Part shown: positions 7,358 to 15,192 of the stretch, in pieces
Numbering within the stretch: position 1 is the first letter of the stretch
How the letters are laid out: each line of letters begins with the position of its first letter
NCBI GenBank assembly: GCA_009840735.1
Contig: VXNF01000095.1
Coordinates: forward strand, 1-35,859
DNA from: Acidimicrobiia bacterium
Lineage (GTDB): Bacteria; Actinomycetota; Acidimicrobiia; Acidimicrobiales; CATQHL01
Direction: 5' to 3'
Length of the DNA stretch: 35,859 bases
Notes under the pieces: model-generated
The model's database searches: none
Told to the model about the DNA's origin: nothing
What the model saw: the letters and a program-made list of their open reading frames with translations, nothing else
Made by a program: the position numbers and the translations under genes

Positions 7358-9238
7358 GTGGGGACGGCTTGGGGAGCAGCGCCGAGCCGGGTGGCGTCTC
7401 GGACGGCGTCGCGACGCGTCGTGGCGCGGCGGTCGGCCATGTGCCGGGCGGTCCGGGGATCGGTCGGGCTTCTGCTGGCGGTGCTGCTGGCGGCTTGCGG
7501 AGGCGGCGGCGACGGTGCCGACAGGGGGGCGGCGGCTTCGAGCGGGACCGCCGGTCGGTCCGCCTCAGCCGGGGGCGGGGGAGGCGTTGCTGGGGCTGCG
7601 GCGCCGATCCCCGCGGGGACCCCCGGCGGGGCCACCCCCGGCGAAGAGTCCGACGACGGTGGTCGGGGGAGGGTCGGCGACTCCGACGAGGTTGCCGGGC
7701 CGGCGCCTGCCGGCGACCGGGTCAGTGCCGACCACGGGACCCTCGGGCCGACCCCGGCAGGGCAGGCAGCCGAGGCCCCCGCGCCACACGAGGCGACTTC
7801 AGGCGCGGAGACCGCCGGCGTCTACGCCGACCCGCGCGGCGGGGTGTTCGCCGAGTTTCAGCGGGGCTTCGACCGGGATCACCCCTTCAGTTCGCTGGAG
7901 GCCTTCTGCTTCCCCCACGATGAGCCCGCCGCGCCGCGCCGCCCCACCGACGAGGGCATCGGCGCCGACAGCGTCACGTTCGTGCATCTGCGCACCCGAA
8001 TCGAAGAGATCGTGGAGCTGGGTTTCGCCGCGCCGGTGGGCGACCCCACGGACATGTTCGAGACGTTCACCCGGATCGTCAACGACCGCTGCGGCGGCGT
8101 GCGGGGCCGCCAGATCGACCTGCGGCTCGTCGAGGTGCCAGGTCTGGGCTTCGGCGGCACCGACATCGACACCCTGCGCAACGCTGCCTGCATCGAGGCC
8201 ACCGAGGACCACAAGGCCGTCGTGGCGCTCAACACGACCAGCTTCCAGGGCACGGCCCTGCTCTGCATCGCCGAAGAGCACGACACCGCCTTCATCGGCA
8301 ACCAGGCCTTGCCCGAGGAGTACGTGCAGCGCGGCGACGGGCGCCTGCTGACGATGGCGACCACCCTCGAGGCGAACCTGCGCGCCCTGGCGAGCCGCCT
8401 CGTGGCTGAGGGCGCGCTGGAAGGTCGCCGGGTGGGGGTGGTGGCCCCCAGCACGCCGGGCGAGGCCGAGGCCACCGAGACCAGCCTCGTGGCGGGCTTG
8501 GAGGCCGCGGGGGTCGATGTCCGGTTCTTCGACGTGTTGGACTGCTCGGGCACCTCGGTCTGCACCGGAGGAATGTCCGCCTCGGTCCAGCGTCTCATCG
8601 AGGAGCGCATCGACGTGCTGTTCCCCACCTTGAACGCCGTCAGCCTGCCCTTGTACCTGACCGAGATGGTGGCCCAGGGCGTCCCGGCGGGTGCCGTGCA
8701 GTTCTACAACTCCGACTTCAACAGCCACGGCAACGAGGTGGTGGCCGCTCTGGTGGTGACCTTCGGGGGTGATCCCGCGGGGGCTCTGTACGACGGCACC
8801 GTGCTGCTAGTTCACGCCGACGCGGGACGCTTCCGAGAACCGGACTACCGCCCAGCCGCCTTCGACGAGATGTGCATGCGGGAGTACCGGGAGAACTCTC
8901 CGCTCGGCCAGGACTACGACCCCACCGACCCTGCGGAGACCTCGAAGTACGGGATGGTCGGTCTGGTCTGCAGCGTGTACCGGACGGCGTTGCGCGCTCT
9001 GCACGACGCCGGCCACAACCCTGCCCGAGCCGACGTGTTCGCCGCCTTGGAGAACCTGGGGCCGGTGGACGTGCCGGGGATGCTGCCCGCGTCGCTGGCG
9101 CCGGGCAAGTGGGCGATGAGCGACTCTCTGCTGCCGGTGACCTTCCGCTATCCGTGCCCCGGCGCGGGCCGCAGCGGGGAAGCCGAAACCTGCCTGGTGC
9201 CGTCGGACTACAGCCAGATGCAGGTCGGCGCCCCCTGA
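7358..9238 (+). CDS. Branched-chain amino acid ABC transporter substrate-binding lipoprotein (paralogue 1)
   Basis: Extracytoplasmic binding protein of the Liv-type importer encoded divergently. 626 residues from GTG 7358, or 599 from ATG 7439. A lipobox LLAAC (Cys47, or Cys20 from the shorter start) is followed by a Gly/Ala/Pro-rich low-complexity tether of roughly 100 residues, then a type I periplasmic binding fold beginning near YADPRGGVFAEFQRG. Recognisable stretches include DPTDMFETFTRIVND, GRRVGVVAPSTPGEAEA and YNSDFNSHGNEVV. The 7358 start has the leaderless promoter layout but gives a long Arg-rich n-region. The 7439 start aligns better with paralogue 2, so the choice is open. It is a tandem duplicate of the next gene. 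The ligand is not evident. Amino acids are inferred from the neighbouring permease fusion. Confidence 0.85.
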   Translation: MGTAWGAAPSRVASRTASRRVVARRSAMCRAVRGSVGLLLAVLLAACGGGGDGADRGAAASSGTAGRSASAGGGGGVAGAAAPIPAGTPGGATPGEESDDGGRGRVGDSDEVAGPAPAGDRVSADHGTLGPTPAGQAAEAPAPHEATSGAETAGVYADPRGGVFAEFQRGFDRDHPFSSLEAFCFPHDEPAAPRRPTDEGIGADSVTFVHLRTRIEEIVELGFAAPVGDPTDMFETFTRIVNDRCGGVRGRQIDLRLVEVPGLGFGGTDIDTLRNAACIEATEDHKAVVALNTTSFQGTALLCIAEEHDTAFIGNQALPEEYVQRGDGRLLTMATTLEANLRALASRLVAEGALEGRRVGVVAPSTPGEAEATETSLVAGLEAAGVDVRFFDVLDCSGTSVCTGGMSASVQRLIEERIDVLFPTLNAVSLPLYLTEMVAQGVPAGAVQFYNSDFNSHGNEVVAALVVTFGGDPAGALYDGTVLLVHADAGRFREPDYRPAAFDEMCMREYRENSPLGQDYDPTDPAETSKYGMVGLVCSVYRTALRALHDAGHNPARADVFAALENLGPVDVPGMLPASLAPGKWAMSDSLLPVTFRYPCPGAGRSGEAETCLVPSDYSQMQVGAP

Positions 9239-9301
9239 CGCGCTCGGTTGCGCCGTGACTGCCGCCCGAGTTGCGGCTCTGAGCTGAAAAACCCTGTGGG
9301 T

Positions 9302-9313
9302 TAGAGTGGGGAC
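9302..9313 (+). promoter_or_regulatory. Putative -10 element of the second binding-protein gene
   Basis: TAGAGT (9302-9307), 6 nt, GTG (9314). It gives paralogue 2 its own promoter despite the short 75-bp gap after paralogue 1. Confidence 0.45.
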
Positions 9314-11080
9314 GTGCGAACTCCGCCCCGGTTGCGGGGCCTCGGCGCGGCGGTGCTGGTCACGGGCCTGCTGGCCGCGGCCTGCGGGGGCGACCCCGAG
9401 CCGACGAGCGGTGGGCCTCCCACAACGGCCGCTGAGCAAACTCGGGCGCCCGAGGACGCCGTAGCGCCCGAGGCCGCCTCGGGCCCAGACGCCTCGGCGG
9501 TGACGCCTGCTGAGGCCCCGATTGACACGGGGGGCGCCACCGCCGACGAGCTGGCTGAGCCCGAGACGCTCCCGGCGCCGCCCGTGGCGAGCCCCGCGGC
9601 GACCGACGGCCCCGGCGAGTCGGCCACCGAGACCGGGGATGCGGGCGAGCCGGCGGCGGGCTTCTACGAGGATCCCCGCGGCGGAGTCTTCGTGGAGTTC
9701 CAGCGGGGCTTCGACCGCGGCCACCCCTTCGCTACCCTCGGCGCTTTCTGCCTGCCCCATGAACCGCCGCCGGAGCCCCGCCGGGCCACCGACAGCGGCA
9801 TCGGCGCCGATTCGATCACGCTCGTCCATATGCGCTCGCTGGTCGAGGAGCTCGTGGGCCTCGGCCTCGGCGTCGATGTGGGCGACCCCACGGACATGTT
9901 CGAGACGCTGACCCGGATCGTCAACGAGCGCTGCGGCGGCGTGCGGGGACGGCTCATCGATCTTCGGTTGGTGGAGGTGACGCTGCTCGGCACCGGCGGG
10001 TCCGACATCGACACGCTCCGCAACGCCGCCTGCATCGAGGCCACCGAGAACCACGACGGCGTCATCGCGATGAACACCACGACCTTCGCGGGTACCGCTC
10101 AGCTCTGCATCACCGAGGAGCACGACTCGGTGCTCATCGGCCACGATCCCCAGACCCGGGAGTACTTGGAGCGCGGCGGCGGTCGCCTGCTCACTACCTC
10201 CACGACTTTGGAGGAGATCCTCATGTCGTTGGCGCGCTACGTGGTCGACACCGGCGCGCTTGCGGGCCGCCGCGTCGGCGTCGTAGCCCCCAACACGCCC
10301 GGCGAGGCCGAGGCGGTCGAGGCGAGCCTCGTGCAGGTCCTGCGTGAGGCCGGCGCGGACGTGGCCGCCTTCGACGTTCTCGACTGCGCCGGCACGTCCA
10401 TCTGCGCCGGCGGCATGGCGGAGTCGGTCCAGCGAATGGCCGATGAGGGTGTGGACGTGCTGTTCCCGCTGCTCAACCCGGTCTCGCTGCCAGGTTACAT
10501 CACCGAGATGGTGGCCCAGGGCTTCACGCCCGGCGATGTGCAGTTCTACAACTCGGACTTCAACAGTCAGGGCAACGAGGTGGTGGGTGACCTGATCTTG
10601 AGCTTCGGCGGCCCCGCCGCGGGCGAACTCTACGACGGGGCGACGCTGCTCGTGACCACCGACCAGGGCCGTTTCCGCCTCGACAGCTACCAGCCCGACG
10701 CCTTCGGCGAGATGTGCATGCGGGAGTACCGGGAGAACTCGCCGCTGGGGGTCGACTACGACCCGCGCGACCCCGATGAGACCAACAAGTACGGGATGCT
10801 GGGGCTGGTCTGCAGCGTCTACCGGGTGGCGCTGCGGGGCATCTACGACGCGGGCCCCAACCCCAGCCGAGCCGACGTCGTCGCTGCGCTGGCGAACCTG
10901 GGGCCGGTGGACCTGCCGTTCATGCTGCCCGCGTCGCTGGCGCCAGGCAAGCGGGCGATGGTGGACTCGCTGCTGCCGGTGACCTTCCGCCATCCCTGCC
11001 CGACCGAGGGCGCCGGCACCCGCAACGACATCTGCCTGGTCCCCAGCGACTACAGCGAGCTGCGCCTGAAGTCTCGCTGA
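9314..11080 (+). CDS. Branched-chain amino acid ABC transporter substrate-binding lipoprotein (paralogue 2)
   Basis: 588-residue extracytoplasmic lipoprotein, tandem paralogue of the preceding gene. Signal peptide with lipobox LLAAAC (Cys24), then an Ala/Pro/Glu/Thr-rich tether to about residue 115, then a type I periplasmic binding domain. It shares long near-identical blocks with paralogue 1: EDPRGGVFVEFQRGFDRG, GDPTDMFETLTRIVNERCGG, YNSDFNSQGNEVV and EMCMREYRENSPLG. The tethers differ while the binding domains are conserved, as expected for a duplication with relaxed linker constraint. The GTG at 9314 is fixed by a -10-like hexamer 6 nt upstream and by the signal peptide. It converges with menB. 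Probably both paralogues use the same LivHMG-LivF transporter with different ligands, which is inference. Confidence 0.87.
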   Translation: MRTPPRLRGLGAAVLVTGLLAAACGGDPEPTSGGPPTTAAEQTRAPEDAVAPEAASGPDASAVTPAEAPIDTGGATADELAEPETLPAPPVASPAATDGPGESATETGDAGEPAAGFYEDPRGGVFVEFQRGFDRGHPFATLGAFCLPHEPPPEPRRATDSGIGADSITLVHMRSLVEELVGLGLGVDVGDPTDMFETLTRIVNERCGGVRGRLIDLRLVEVTLLGTGGSDIDTLRNAACIEATENHDGVIAMNTTTFAGTAQLCITEEHDSVLIGHDPQTREYLERGGGRLLTTSTTLEEILMSLARYVVDTGALAGRRVGVVAPNTPGEAEAVEASLVQVLREAGADVAAFDVLDCAGTSICAGGMAESVQRMADEGVDVLFPLLNPVSLPGYITEMVAQGFTPGDVQFYNSDFNSQGNEVVGDLILSFGGPAAGELYDGATLLVTTDQGRFRLDSYQPDAFGEMCMREYRENSPLGVDYDPRDPDETNKYGMLGLVCSVYRVALRGIYDAGPNPSRADVVAALANLGPVDLPFMLPASLAPGKRAMVDSLLPVTFRHPCPTEGAGTRNDICLVPSDYSELRLKSR

Positions 11081-11112
11081 CCGCAGCCGGCGGGTGCCCG
11101 CGCCGCAGCCGG
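11081..11112. terminator. Small hairpin flanked by direct repeats between convergent genes
   Basis: GCGGGTGCCCGC (11090-11101) is self-complementary around a short loop. It is flanked by two copies of CCGCAGCCGG (11081-11090 and 11103-11112). It occupies the 33-bp gap between the convergent binding-protein gene and menB. Terminator function is only suggested by position. Confidence 0.25.
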
Positions 11113-11113
11113 T

Positions 11114-12124
11114 TCAGGGCCGCCGAGGGAACCGGCTGAAGTCCGGCGGGGTGCGGTTGAGGTAGCTGTCCCGGCCGTGCTGGGCCTCGGGGGTCTGATA
11201 GAAGAGCAGCGTGGCGTCGCCGGCGAGCTGCTGGATGCCGGCCAGCCCGTCGTCGGCGGCGTTCATGGCGGCCTTCAGCATCCGCAGGGCCAACGGCGAG
11301 TGCTCGAGCATGCGCCGGCACCAGCGGACCGTCTCGACCTCCAGTTCCTCCAGCGGGACCACCGCGTTCACCAGGCCCATCTCCAACGCCTCGCTCGCGC
11401 CGTACTGCCGGCACAGGAACCAGATCTCCCGGGCCTTCTTCTGGCCGACGTGGCGGGCCAGCAGGCCCGAGCCGTAGCCGCCGTCGAAGGAGCCCACCTT
11501 CGGGCCGGTCTGGCCGAACACGGCGTTGTCGGCAGCGATGGTGAGGTCACAGACGATGTGCAGCACGTGGCCCCCGCCGATGGCGTAGCCGGCCACCATG
11601 GCGACCACGGGCTTGGGGGTGCGTCGGATCTGGACCTGGAGGTCCAGCACGTTTAGCCGCCCGACGCCGCGCGCCGCTACCTCGTCGTCGCCCAGGTAGC
11701 CGTCGTCGCCCCGGATGCGCTGATCGCCTCCCGAGCAGAAGGCCAAGTCTCCGGCGCCGCAGAGGATCACCGCGCCGATCTGGTCGTCGTCGCGCGCCCG
11801 GTTGAGGGCGTCGGCCAACTCGAAGAGCGTCTGGGGGCGGAAGGCGTTGCGCACCTCAGGGCGACAGATCGTGAGCTTGGCGACGCCGTCGGCCTGGGCG
11901 TAGGAGATGTCGCGGTACGACGAAGCGGCTTCCTGCCAGTCCGCGCCGGGCACGATGAGGCTGGCGTCGCGGTCGGCGGCCCCGCGTGGCCGAGGGGCGG
12001 TGAAGCAGTCCGCGCCGAGGGACGCCGGGGTCTCGGGTGTCGTGGCCTCGGATGTCGGGGTCTCGGGTGTCGGGGCCTCGGGTGTTGGGTTCTGACTTGT
12101 TGGGGTCTCGCTGGGGAGCTGCAC
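11114..12124 (-). CDS. menB: 1,4-dihydroxy-2-naphthoyl-CoA synthase MenB, with a repetitive N-terminal extension
   Basis: Crotonase-family enzyme that cyclises O-succinylbenzoyl-CoA to DHNA-CoA in menaquinone synthesis, 336 residues. Visible: [13 protein letters not shown], oxyanion/substrate motif [16 protein letters not shown], the MenB signature [14 protein letters not shown], and the C-terminal PDFSRFPR. The signature has Gly after QT, as in E. coli-type (bicarbonate-dependent) MenB. From memory, the mycobacterial enzyme has Asp there. The first about 50 residues are additional to the family and contain four PTPET-like pentapeptides. The GTG at 12124 is chosen because AGGAGG (12129-12134 on the plus strand as CCTCCT) ends 4 nt upstream, one of the few clear Shine-Dalgarno sites here. 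It is last in the leftward men cluster and probably has its own promoter. Confidence 0.93.
   Translation of the reverse strand: MQLPSETPTSQNPTPEAPTPETPTSEATTPETPASLGADCFTAPRPRGAADRDASLIVPGADWQEAASSYRDISYAQADGVAKLTICRPEVRNAFRPQTLFELADALNRARDDDQIGAVILCGAGDLAFCSGGDQRIRGDDGYLGDDEVAARGVGRLNVLDLQVQIRRTPKPVVAMVAGYAIGGGHVLHIVCDLTIAADNAVFGQTGPKVGSFDGGYGSGLLARHVGQKKAREIWFLCRQYGASEALEMGLVNAVVPLEELEVETVRWCRRMLEHSPLALRMLKAAMNAADDGLAGIQQLAGDATLLFYQTPEAQHGRDSYLNRTPPDFSRFPRRP
12029..12088 (-). repeat. Four 15-bp units encoding Pro/Thr/Glu pentapeptides in menB
   Basis: Codons 13-32 of menB spell four imperfect five-residue units ([20 protein letters not shown]), each from a 15-bp repeat. The unit is a multiple of three, so copy changes would keep frame. 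No structured domain is expected here. Confidence 0.65.
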
Positions 12125-12128
12125 GCGG

Positions 12129-12191
12129 CCTCCTGTGTCGATCACGCCCGGCCGCCGGTGCCGGAGCCTTCCCGCAGCCACCAACACGGTA
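12129..12191 (-). promoter_or_regulatory. Putative menB promoter and Shine-Dalgarno site
   Basis: The minus strand has TACCGT at 12191-12186, which would start a transcript near 12179, and a strong AGGAGG at 12134-12129, 4 nt before the GTG. This contrasts with most promoters in the window, which lie directly on the start codon. Confidence 0.35.
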
Positions 12192-12241
12192 TTGCCCGCA
12201 CGCTGCCGCGGCGCGCCCGCCCGGCGGTTCCCGAGCGGTTG

Positions 12242-12263
12242 GCCAGGGGCGTCGGCCCCCGGC
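12242..12263 (-). terminator. Strong hairpin just after menC
   Basis: GCCAGGGGC (12242-12250) pairs with GCCCCCGGC (12255-12263) with one mismatch and a 4-nt loop, starting 5 bp past the menC stop. It has no U-tract. It could terminate or attenuate the men transcript before menB, consistent with a separate menB promoter. Confidence 0.45.
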
Positions 12264-12268
12264 GATGC

Positions 12269-13366
12269 TCAGGCGAAGGCTTCGACGAGCTGGATGTCGG
12301 CGGCGGGGTCGGGCGCAAGCCCCAGGCCGGGACCCGGCGGCAGCCGGAGCGCGCCCTGCCGAACCGCCGGCGGTTCGCACACGTCGCGCCCCAGCAGCGC
12401 GGAGGTGCCCAGGCCCGCCGCCGGCCCGCCCGCGGCGGCAGCGGTGTGCGCCGCGGTGGCTGTGCCCACGGCGCTCTCCAGGAACGAGCCGATGATCGCC
12501 GCGGTGGCGGTCTCGGCCAGCGCGGACGCGGCCCGCAGCACCCAGATCGGGCTGCCGAGGGCCGACGGCTTGAGAACGGCGGCCGCCACCCCGAGCGGCA
12601 GACAGGAACGAATCTCTCCCAGCGGCGGCAGGCTCTCGTCGGCGGCGAGTGGGACCGCGCTGCGGGCCTGCAACCGTCGCAGCTGCGGGAGGCCGCGGCA
12701 GGGTTCCTCGACCAGCTCGGGCTCGAAGCGTGCCAGCGCCGCGACGGCGTCGGCTGCTTCAGCCCCCCAGGCGCCGTTGGCGTCGAGGCGCAGCGCAGCG
12801 GCGGGCGCGGCCTCCCGCAGAGCAGCGACTCGGGCCACATCCGCGGCCAGCAAGGCGCTGCCGACCTTCAGTTTGAGCGTGCGATGGCCGGCGGACACCG
12901 CCTCGGCGGCGGCGGCGGCGACCGCGGCGGGGCTGTCGCCGGCGATCAGCGCGGCGGTCGGCACCTGCCCCGCCGGCGAATCCGCGGGGCCGGGCGCTTC
13001 CGCAACCAGGAACGATGCTAGGGACACGTCGCGCCGTCGGGCCGCCAGATCGGCGGCCGCCCCGGCGATGGCCGCCCAGGCGCACGGTGCCTCGCGCAAG
13101 CTGTCCTCGGCGCGGTCCGCCAGCGCCTCGGGCGCCTCGAAGGGGGCGGCGGCTAGCAGCCAATCGGCCAGCACCGCACCGGTGGCGTCCAGGCCGGGGC
13201 CGCCCCAGCCCGCCAGCGGGGCGGCCTCGCCCCAACCGGCGCGCCCCTGCTCGTCTCGCAGGCACACCAGCAGGCCGCGCCTGCGCCGCAATTCGCCGCG
13301 CCCGGTGGGCAGCGCCCGCCGCAGCGGCAGCTCGTAGCGGTACAGCGCGGCGCCGGGGCGGTCCAT
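12269..13366 (-). CDS. menC: o-Succinylbenzoate synthase MenC
   Basis: Enolase-superfamily enzyme that dehydrates SHCHC to o-succinylbenzoate, 365 residues. The catalytic set is visible in order: KxK in TLKLKVG, the metal ligands Asp in RLDANGAW, Glu in ELVEEPC and Asp in AADESL, and the base Lys in VLKPSALG. The N-terminal capping domain (YRYELPLRR, GWGEAAPL) is intact. It follows menD by 41 bp and precedes menB by 144 bp in the same direction. The ATG at 13366 has only a weak NANNN-like element (TAACCC) 6 nt upstream, so co-transcription with menD is likely. The protein is rich in Ala, reflecting the base composition. Confidence 0.92.
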   Translation of the reverse strand: MDRPGAALYRYELPLRRALPTGRGELRRRRGLLVCLRDEQGRAGWGEAAPLAGWGGPGLDATGAVLADWLLAAAPFEAPEALADRAEDSLREAPCAWAAIAGAAADLAARRRDVSLASFLVAEAPGPADSPAGQVPTAALIAGDSPAAVAAAAAEAVSAGHRTLKLKVGSALLAADVARVAALREAAPAAALRLDANGAWGAEAADAVAALARFEPELVEEPCRGLPQLRRLQARSAVPLAADESLPPLGEIRSCLPLGVAAAVLKPSALGSPIWVLRAASALAETATAAIIGSFLESAVGTATAAHTAAAAGGPAAGLGTSALLGRDVCEPPAVRQGALRLPPGPGLGLAPDPAADIQLVEAFA

Positions 13367-13407
13367 GCGAGCGGGTTACCGCCGCCCGGGCCGCCGCAGG
13401 CCCGGGC

Positions 13408-15192
13408 TCATTCCCGGTGCGGGGTGCGCGCCAAGGCGTCTCGCACGAATTTCTCGACGAGCCGGTGCTGGGCCACGTTCGCTGCGGTGTCCACCGGGAC
13501 CTCGACGACGGCCACGCCGCCGGCCGCCCCTGCGGCCTCCAAGGCCGCCAGCAGTGACGCCTCGTCCTCGGCCCGCCAGTGACGAGCGCCGAGTCCTGTC
13601 ACAACGGCGGCCAGGTCGGCGCGGTGGGGGGTGTCGAAGAACTGATCGAACACAGGCGCCGGAACCGCCGCGGCGACTGGCAGGAACGAGAAGATGCCCC
13701 CGCCGCCGTTGTTTGCCACGACGACGGTGAGATCGATCCCCAGACGTGCCGCGCCCAGCAGGCCCCCCAGATCGTGCAGCAGCGCCAGGTCGCCGGTCAG
13801 CAAGACGAGGCGCGCTGCGGTGCCCGCGGCCATTCCCGCGGCGGACGACACGACGCCGTCGATGCCGTTGGCGCCCCGGTGTGCCACCACCCGCGGCGCC
13901 AGCGGGTGCGGGGCCAGGAAGGCGTCCAGGTCCCGGACGGGCATGCTGTTGGAGGCGTAGAGAACCGTATCCGGCCCGAGCACCGCGCCCAGCATCCGGG
14001 CCAGGGGGGCCTCGAGCAGCGGTGCCGGCTGCAGCGTCGCCGCGATGGCCCGCTGGGCGGTGGACTCGGCCAGCCGCCACGAGCCAGCCCAAGCTGACCG
14101 GTCCCGCGCACCGTCCGGCGGCCGACCCCGCTGGGTTCGCGGCGCGTCGGCTTCGCTCACCTCGGCGCCGAGGCACGCCAGAGCGCCCCGCGCCAGCGGC
14201 CCGGTCGGGCTGCGCCAGCGGCCGGCGGGAACCGTCGTCGGCTCCTCCCAGCGATCCAGAGGATCCACCAGCCACATTGCCGCGCCCCAGTTCGCCAGGC
14301 CCTCTCGCAGCGCCCGCGAGGCCGTGGGGTGACCCGCTCGCACGACCACCTCGGGCCGATGGGTCTCCCAAAAGGACGGGGTGCGGGCGAGATGCTGGCC
14401 CGCCGCGACGACGGTCGCGCCTCTGGCGTTGCCGGTGCGCAGGCCCGAGGCGGCGTCCGCGATGATCGGCCAACCGGCGTGTACGCCGAGCCGCTTCACC
14501 GCGTCGGCGTCCGCCTCGTCGAGGTCTGTGGGCCCGATCGCCAGCACGCCCCGCTCGTGGCTGCGTACGAGCCGGGCCAGCTCCGCTGCCTCGCCGGGGT
14601 CCGCCGCCGGTTCGAGCCGCGCTGGCGCCGCAACGGTCGGGCCGCTGCCAGCGTTGAGTTCGTCGCCAGCCGGCTCGAGCGGTTCCCGCAGCGGCACGTT
14701 TAGGTGGACCGGGCCGCCGGGCGGGCCTACCGCCGCGGCCACCGCCCGCTGGGCCGCGAAGCGAGCGTGAGCCGGATCCACCTCCTCGGGCACCGGCAGG
14801 TCGGCGGCCCAGCGGACGTGGCCGCCGTAGAGGCCAATCTGATCGATCGTCTGGCCGGCGCCGCGGTCTCGCAGTTCCGGCGGGCGGTCGGCGGTCAGCA
14901 CCACGAGGGCGACGCCGTCGTAGAACGCCTCGGTCACCGCCGGCAGGTAGTTGGCGGCGGCGCTGCCGGAGGTGCAGATCAGGGCGACGCAGCCGCGCCG
15001 GGCCTTGGCGAGGCCGAGGGCGAAATAGCCGCCGGACCGCTCGTCCAAGCAGACCCAGCAGCGCAGGCCACCCTCGGCGTGGGCGGACAGCACCAGCGGG
15101 GCCGAACGCGAGCCGGGCGAGCAGACCGCGTGACCCACGCCCCGGCTCGCCAGCTCCCCGAAGAACGCGCCGAAGTACTCGTATGCGGTCAC
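13408..15192 (-). CDS. menD: 2-Succinyl-5-enolpyruvyl-6-hydroxy-3-cyclohexene-1-carboxylate (SEPHCHC) synthase MenD
   Basis: ThDP-dependent enzyme joining isochorismate and 2-oxoglutarate-derived succinyl semialdehyde, 594 residues, a little longer than the typical MenD (about 550). Visible: N-terminal pyrimidine-binding domain with SPGSRSAPL, the catalytic Glu in CLDERSGGYFALGLAK, TSGSAAANYLPAV and LTADRPPELRDRGAGQTID. The C-terminal ThDP/Mg motif is GDLALLHDLGGLL with NNGGGGIFSFLP. The GTG at 15192 overlaps the menF TGA by 4 nt (GTGA), showing tight coupling to isochorismate synthase, whose product it uses. A longer in-frame reading upstream is rejected because it would run through menF. 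Confidence 0.94.
   Translation of the reverse strand: MTAYEYFGAFFGELASRGVGHAVCSPGSRSAPLVLSAHAEGGLRCWVCLDERSGGYFALGLAKARRGCVALICTSGSAAANYLPAVTEAFYDGVALVVLTADRPPELRDRGAGQTIDQIGLYGGHVRWAADLPVPEEVDPAHARFAAQRAVAAAVGPPGGPVHLNVPLREPLEPAGDELNAGSGPTVAAPARLEPAADPGEAAELARLVRSHERGVLAIGPTDLDEADADAVKRLGVHAGWPIIADAASGLRTGNARGATVVAAGQHLARTPSFWETHRPEVVVRAGHPTASRALREGLANWGAAMWLVDPLDRWEEPTTVPAGRWRSPTGPLARGALACLGAEVSEADAPRTQRGRPPDGARDRSAWAGSWRLAESTAQRAIAATLQPAPLLEAPLARMLGAVLGPDTVLYASNSMPVRDLDAFLAPHPLAPRVVAHRGANGIDGVVSSAAGMAAGTAARLVLLTGDLALLHDLGGLLGAARLGIDLTVVVANNGGGGIFSFLPVAAAVPAPVFDQFFDTPHRADLAAVVTGLGARHWRAEDEASLLAALEAAGAAGGVAVVEVPVDTAANVAQHRLVEKFVRDALARTPHRE

Noticed and set aside
8807-10993. 728-codon open frame on the minus strand opposite the two binding-protein genes
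   Set aside because: It lies antisense to two clear lipoprotein genes, and its His/Gln/Arg/Val-rich composition is the usual shadow of GC-rich coding DNA. The repeated blocks in it only mirror the paralogues.
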